Source of the DNA: Costus lasius
Taxonomy: Eukaryota > Streptophyta > Magnoliopsida > Zingiberales > Costaceae
Length of the DNA stretch: 64,000 bases
Direction: 5' to 3'
Assembly: GCA_027563935.2 (NCBI GenBank)
Contig: CM050451.1
Coordinates: forward strand, 105,613,565-105,677,564
Position 1 is the first letter of the stretch, and each line of letters starts with the position of its first letter. Under the pieces are notes generated by a model that was not told the DNA's origin, did not search any database, and saw only the letters and a program-made list of their open reading frames with translations. Position numbers and translations under genes: made by a program. Below, piece by piece: positions 58,501 to 64,000 of the stretch.

Positions 58501-60288
58501 CCATATTAAGATGACCGTCGTGTTGTTGCTATTCATCTTCTCAATATAAGAATTCAATGCAGATAAAACAAATAGATCATTCACCCGCGTACCTGTATGA
58601 ACAACATCCGCCTTAATTTCCTTAACATTCCGAAGGAACTTTACATCTTCTGGTCCGAAGAGAGCGAAATTTCCAGCATCCACCGCGTTCACCACGGAGA
58701 ATAAATTTTTCCGTATTCCGGGTACATGGTACACACTATTAAGCTTTATTGAATTCCCATGGTTGTTGCCGATTATCACTGTTCCTTCCTGCTGAAATTT
58801 ATGAACTGTGTTATCCGCAGTAACAATCTCACTTCCGTTGTCGTGAACATGAGAAGAGGAGAAGATTAAATCGTCTCCAGTAATGTGATGACCGCAACCC
58901 GAGTCGACAATCCAATCCTTATTGATCGGTTGTTTTCTGCGAGATGTTCCCTCAGCCGCTAAGCACGTCTCCCGAGTTATTTTTTCAGCCGCTTGTTCAC
59001 CTTTCGAGTTCGTTAAGTCGACATGAAAACACGCATTCCAATCTCCCCCGGGTGTTGGTGGAACTTCTTGCCACCATCAGAAGAACTCGCGAAATTTCCA
59101 GCCTTAAGTTTAACTCGGGAATTTTTTCTGATGTGCCCAACCTTTCTGCATCTATAGCACTTGAATGCCTTCTTAGGTACGTTTGAATGTTCCGATGCCT
59201 CCCCATCTATTTTTCCTTTTCCTCTATAAGTGCCCCCCTTCTTTACAAATAAGGCGCTCGTAGATTCTTCTTTGATGTTGGTTCCGGTCATTTGTAAAGC
59301 CAACGACTCTTGAGACGACAAGAGATTTTCCAGTTCTTCAAGAGATGGTTGTTGCGTCCATCCTTGAATCGAAGTGATGAAAGGCGTGTACTCTGGTAAA
59401 AGGCCCCGAATGATGTACCTCTTCGTCCGAGCTTCTGAGATCCGCTCTTCAGGATTTAAAAGAGAAATCTCCGAACATAAATTCTTTACTTTAAGAAAAT
59501 ACTCCGAAATCGAAATACCCACTTGCTTCACAGCCGCTACCTCATTCTCGAGCATCTACAGACGAGCCTCATTCTTTTTATTGAAAAGACGACCGAGCAT
59601 TTGCCAGATCTCACGAGCAGACCCACAATCGATTATATGCTCGAACAATTCGTGGGAGATAGACCTCTTCAACACAAACTCTGTCTTTGCATTCAACTGC
59701 TTCCACCTCTTCAACGCCTCTGCGTTCGCAGGGACGTTTGCCGGAGCCACGACACTGCCATCCGCGATGACATCCCACAGATCTTCTCCGACCAAGTACA
59801 ATTCCAGACAAGTTTTCCATATTCGGTAGTTTGACTGATTTAGCAACTCCAAACCAAGTCTAGCTACACGACCACCACCTTCCATATCTCCGAGTGTATT
59901 GACCTTCCTCACGAACTTCACCAACACTCTGATACCATGTAAAGAAATCTATACCGACAGGATCTATAACACCGTGTAGTCAAAGAACACTTAAAAGGAT
60001 TTTTACTAAAGAAAAACTTTCTCTACGTACATACTTAGATTTATGTCTATTTCACTATATATACACAATGTACAGAAGAACACGTCCTTTGACAGAAGGA
60101 CATGTCCTTTGACAAAAAGATACCTCCTTTGATAGCCTTAATACAATTAATTTTTGCTATCATTACAAAGCCTTAAATAGACTAATCATAATTAAAACAA
60201 GATAACCAAATAAACAAACATAATCTTGATGAGTTGAACGGACAATAAGTCTTCGAGTAAAGCGAAGCATCGCTTTAAAAAATCAACA
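55505..60288 (-). mobile_element. Ty1/copia LTR retrotransposon, complete but decayed
   Basis: Left LTR 55505-55816 (TGTGAAG...TCAACA) and right LTR 59938-60288 (TGTAAAG...TCAACA), with the 5-bp duplication CCTCC at 55500-55504 and 60289-60293. The complement of a purine tract (CTCCCCCTTAAAG) follows the left LTR. The complement of a tRNA-Met primer binding site (CTCTGATACCA) precedes the right LTR. The order gag-protease-integrase-RT-RNase H on the minus strand is Ty1/copia. The right LTR has about 40 extra bases made of repeats of 'tcctttga(c/t)a' near 60,090-60,130. The LTRs differ at several sites, so it is not very recent. Confidence 0.95.
55824..59927 (-). pseudogene. gag-pol polyprotein of the copia element, broken
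   Basis: From the minus-strand start at about 59,927: gag with NQSNYRIWKTCLELYL and ISEYFLKVKNLCSEI, and a knuckle CYRCRKVGHIRKNSR in which the last Cys is Ser. Then protease (WIVDSGCGHHITGDD, about 58,890), integrase core (FVDDFSRYTWVYFVKDKSE; RTDNRGEF; 57416-58327), reverse transcriptase (PVSCKWVY near 57,210; VLLYVDDIILTG near 56,770) and RNase H (STSGFVFL, SLSTAEAEY, DIFTKLLPRG; ending 55824). It is split by stops at about 59,557, 59,013, 58,493 and 57,413, and by frameshifts near 57,060 and 56,262. It cannot encode a full polyprotein. Confidence 0.9.
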
Positions 60289-60293
60289 CCTCC

Positions 60294-62043
60294 TCGATAA
60301 GTCCTCTACTCCCACGTTAGTTCTCCATGATGGATCTTTAGATCCACCTTAGACCTTGTTAAAGCTCCTTGGATCCACCTCAGTCCTCCTAAATAGACCC
60401 TCATCTCCACTTAAAACCGCTACATTTGGCCCTCAACTTCATCTTGATACTCCTTGACAGATGCTTAGCTAGATTCAAAATGTTTTCCTTTGGTAGTTGA
60501 CAAGATTGATTGATGTAGTAAGAATTGAAATCTTTTTTTAAAAAAAAAGGATTACCAAGGTTCTACTATCAAAAAATTTATTGCTCAAGTTTGAAGAGCC
60601 TTGTAGTGATTATCTTAGAAGAATAGACCATCTCACTTTGTAATTTGTGGTGGAAGCACACTTGGTCTACTGGTGTCTAGTGGATTGAATTGGATAAGAT
60701 TCATCGTTTCCACCATATCCATGGGCATAAGCCCCACTCCCAACTAATTGCTTTTATGTTTGGAGGTGTGTTGAACAGCTTCAAGACCTTTGAAAGGCTG
60801 GTGTCACTGCAATGATGGGAGATGACAGGGTGTGCTTTTTTGAACTGCTAATTAGAGGGACAAACGGGCGCCGTGGAGGTGATTAGATGATAATAATATC
60901 TCAATTAATTCATCATAGAGGTGTCTTCTTCTCTATCCACGACGTGATTTACAGGATACACTATGCCACCAAGATGAAGATTCTATATTGGGTGCGATGT
61001 TCAGATCAAACTGGACACTAAGTAGAGCTTGATTCACAAAGAGCTTTTGCATTGATTAAAAAAAAAAAAAAAAAAAAGAGGAGAAATTGCCCGAGGCAGA
61101 AGCAGTTCGAAATGACTTGTCGCCTACTTTTTTTAGTTTTTCTTGCAGGTTTGCGAGGCAGGGATGTGAAGACTTTGGTTCAGGTGTTCCGATCAATCAA
61201 ACACCTTTTTTCTGCCGCAAAGCTTGTACTGGAAATTCATTGGCAAAAAAACATGAAATATATTGTTAATTTGTTCTGCTCACGAAAAGAAGCTCCTTTC
61301 ATCGTTTCTCTTGTACTACTAACTTGTCATCGTAGGTCCTCTTCTTACTGAGGTTTGAGTAATGGCGTCTGGGCTCTAATTTTGATTCAAAAAATAAAAT
61401 TGAAACACATTGTCGAGTTGTTCTTCTCCTTGTGACAAAGTGTAGTTCCACAAGAAAAAGGGAAGCTACGCCTGTGATCCCTCGTTTTCACATGCTGCTC
61501 TGTTTAGCTAAGCACATAGAGCCTGAGACATGGACCATTCGAGGCAAGCAGCTTGTGGAATTGGATGGTTTACTTTTGTACTTTTTATCTCAATTCACCG
61601 GCAAGTTACCGTCGTGAATAAAATGATCAACTGATCATTCTTAACCTCAGTGCAAAAAAGAATAAACTTGGCAGAAATGGCAGGTCTGCCACAGAACCCG
61701 TTTGTTAAAAGTATGCCAACCTTAATAATTTCACCACACAAAATCCACTTGAGGATGGATTTCACTACTTGTCGTCCTCAAGAAAGACCAACGGATGTAC
61801 TTATTTGGATCAAGCTAAATTTGTCAGCTCGCAGAATTTAAAATCTCATTGTGAAGAGCAGCATCTCAAAACTGTGATGCATGTCCTAGCTCGACAGAAG
61901 TTGTGGCTATCGTTGTGTTCCCACGTGAAATCGGATAATTTCACAAGCCCGTTACTGCTCACGAGTAGCTCTTGTCAATCTAAAGTTCACACCCCAAGCA
62001 TCCATATTTAAAAATTCACGGGTGCAGAGTAATGTAAAAAGAC
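60294..62043. other. Intergenic region between the copia element and the beta-expansin
   Basis: 60,294-60,450 has repeated words 'tggatccacct(c/t)ag', continuing the low-copy repeat seen before 55,500. A (A)n run of about 19 lies at 61,058-61,076 and could be the tail of a retroposed sequence; no coding domain precedes it. Frames at 61052-62011 have no recognised motif. The last 200-300 bp should contain the expansin promoter; 'atatttaaaaa' at about 62,004 is a weak TATA candidate, close to the ATG. Confidence 0.45.
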
Positions 62044-63078
62044 ATGGCTGTTTCACTTCATTCCTCCGTCGTCGTTTTGACTTGGCTAATCATTCTCAGC
62101 AACTCTACTTGTTCAACGCCAGATTTCTCCAATCCTTCCGCCTCGACTTCAGATTGGCACACAGGAGCAGCTACGTGGTACGGAAGCCCTGATGGTGCTG
62201 GAAGCGACGGTATGTAACAATTGTACTGTTCATCTGGCAATTATAAGCTAATGCGGAGTGGTGCCTGTTCATCTCTGTGGTTTCAGGTGGCGCATGTGGT
62301 TATGGGGATGCGGTGGGGAAGCCTCCTTTCTCATCCATGATCTCGGCGGGAGGCCCCTCATTGTTCAACTCCGGCAAGGGTTGTGGCGCATGTTACCAGG
62401 TTCATTTTTATGGAGAGCGTCTCTTGACAGCTATTTCTTTTGATAATTATATCTCTGAAATTACGTACATTCCAGGTAAAATGCACGGAGAATTGGGCGT
62501 GTTCCGGAGATCCGGCGACGGTTGTGATCACGGACGAGTGCCCCGGAGGTCCATGCGCCGCAGAGCTCGTCCACTTTGACATGAGCGGCACTGCGTTCGG
62601 AGCCATGGCTGCTGCGTTTCCCAGGGCCGACGACCAGCTTCGCAATGCTGGCCTGATCGCAGTACAATACCGACGGTACGTACAAATTATAATTGAAATC
62701 GAACTGATCTAGTACATTTTTTTTTCTTAAATTTCGCTGCTGCGAAGAGTCCAATGCAAATACCCTGGCTTCGACGTGGCCTTCCACGTGGACGCCGGTT
62801 CGAACCCTTACTACTTCGCCGTCGTGGTAGAGTACGAGGAAGGGGACGGAGATCTCGCCGCCGTAGAGCTCATGGCTGCGGCGGATTGGAATTCTAGGAC
62901 GTGGATTTCCATGCAGCAGTCGTGGGGAGCAGTGTGGAGGCTGAACTCGGGGTGGCAGCTGCAAGGGCCGTTTTCTATCCGGTTGACCACGCTTTTGTCA
63001 AACCGGAGCTTGGTCGCGGAGAATGTGATTCCGGAAGGTTGGCAGCCAGGAGGGACTTACTGGTCTAAGCTGTTATGA
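62044..63078 (+). CDS. EXPB: Beta-expansin
   Basis: Four exons: 62044-62209, 62287-62399, 62476-62675, 62748-63078; 269 residues with matching phases. The signal peptide is residues 1 to about 24 ([20 protein letters not shown]). Domain 1 (GH45-like double-psi barrel) has [21 protein letters not shown], the Cys pattern of expansins ([29 protein letters not shown]) and the HFD motif at residues 126-128 ([16 protein letters not shown]). Domain 2 (CBM63/pollen-allergen-like) has [19 protein letters not shown], the Trp-rich surface ([19 protein letters not shown]) and ends [13 protein letters not shown]. Beta-expansins loosen walls without hydrolysis, in monocots mainly by acting on glucuronoarabinoxylan. 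All key residues are present. A secreted wall protein, like the pectinesterase homologue 7 kb upstream on the same strand. Confidence 0.95.
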
Positions 63079-64000
63079 CTCTACCATTGTGTTTATAGTG
63101 TCAAATTCTCCACAAGCAACTTTCTCGGCTGGTTGACTTTCTTAATTTGAAATCTGGAATCATTTTATGTGATTTTTTTGCTTTTCTACTCTACAGAGCT
63201 CAAGGGCTTTTTTGCTTGTGTTGCCAACTACACAATCGGAACTCGCTGAAGAAGTATATCTACCAACTAAATCCATATTAAATATTGTTGCGGAACCAAA
63301 AGAAAACGAATTAAACTGCTAGCAAGAATACATGATCAGATAATGAATACATATAGACAAACTACCACCTTCCTAAAATCAATGACTGCCTTGTTGCATT
63401 GCTCAACTACTATATACATATTAATGTAAAAGGACATCGGACGGAGGCAGACAAGGATCGACGTACCACATGCTAACGACATGTGAGAATAATATATATT
63501 GAGGTAGCCAAACGAATGGTGTGTTTCATCGATCATCGAGTGTAGGGTGCGGGACCAGAGAAGCGAGCATTCTGTGACTCTGCCCTACTCTTTTTGATAT
63601 ATAGACTGCACCTGCACCTAAAGCTTCTGAACAAAGCAAACATTTACTTGAATTGCTGTATTAATTCCTCATGCATCAATTAATTGCAGTTCATGTTAAT
63701 TTCTAACAGTTCACAGCTCGCCGCCCACAAAGCGGCCACTCGCTAGTCTGTAGTTGTTAGCTAGTCACTCCATCGATCTAGTGGCAAGTCAACTAGTACA
63801 ACCACTTAACTGAGCATTTGGATCTTAATTTGACTCACAAATTAGGAGATCGTGATTGCAAGAGTTTAAAAGTAAACGCAACTTGGGCTAGCTCCCACCG
63901 ATGATTCAATAATTGAAGTTACAGAATTCAGCGGATGCTTCAGGAATTTTATACTCGCAAGTCAAAGAACAACTGTATGATTATGTCGCTTCTCTTCTTT
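63079..64000. other. 3' flank of the beta-expansin gene
   Basis: The likely 3' UTR runs into AT-rich sequence. 'gatcgatcatcgagtg' and a TATA-like 'tttttgatatatagac' (about 63,592-63,607) could belong to a gene starting beyond the window on the plus strand, but no frame is visible here. Confidence 0.4.

Noticed and set aside
57448..59834. Plus-strand frames in the copia region (for example 59374-59829)
   Set aside because: Shadows of the minus-strand gag-pol.
55505..60288. Endogenous pararetrovirus
   Set aside because: Domain order, paired LTRs, tRNA-Met primer site and 5-bp duplication are those of a Ty1/copia retrotransposon; there is no movement or coat protein.
61058..61351. Open frame starting in a poly-A run (Lys-rich start)
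   Set aside because: The start is low-complexity and no domain follows.

Overview
The window is nuclear DNA of a flowering plant, probably a commelinid monocot. Reasons: five plant gene families with intron/exon structures, GC-rich exons in AT-rich surroundings, a beta-expansin, and dense nested LTR retrotransposons. I cannot name the species. There are no RNA genes, CRISPR arrays or operons.

Layout. (1) 1-28,900 is a nested retrotransposon pile. Its core is one family with LTRs of about 1.1-1.3 kb running TGTCAGGCCC...GGGGCGTGACA. The interiors carry at most a gag-like reading frame with a zinc knuckle and no pol, so this looks like a gag-only (TR-GAG type) non-autonomous family. Copies: D (1-1276, partial), A (1304-3220, 5' end lost), C (3226-8305), B (8961-11848), a solo LTR (11854-13052), E (13058-15631), a relative F (15637-16712) and a distant solo LTR (37343-38616). 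B, the solo LTR, E and F lie end to end, separated by the same 5-mer CCAGG. They sit inside the 5' LTR of a larger gag-only element, G (about 8391-28897). G is also broken by a 2.7-kb solo LTR (16867-19571) and a 3.5-kb hAT DNA transposon with a decayed transposase (21787-25327). A further 1.5-kb solo LTR (6604-8094) sits in C.
(2) 28,900-37,340 holds one gene, a small hybrid proline-rich/LTP-like cell-wall protein (31428-31817, minus), then GC-rich repeat debris and a long fold-back element (35607-36166).
(3) 39,717-47,577 holds two minus-strand multi-exon genes for microtubule proteins: a SKA1 kinetochore homologue (9 exons) and a QWRF/AUGMIN8-family protein (5 exons).
(4) 53,540-63,078 holds two plus-strand cell-wall genes: a pectinesterase homologue (5 exons) with most catalytic positions substituted, and a beta-expansin (4 exons). 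Between them lies a decayed 4.8-kb Ty1/copia element (55505-60288, minus).

How the parts relate: three of the five host genes (HyPRP, pectinesterase homologue, beta-expansin) are apoplastic and concern the cell wall; the other two concern mitosis and microtubules. I see no sign that they are co-regulated. The most unusual material is the stacked, same-pentamer insertions, the pol-less family with its LTR size dimorphism and conserved W-box palindrome, and the pectinesterase with a lost catalytic dyad. I found no defence-like or otherwise wholly new gene system.
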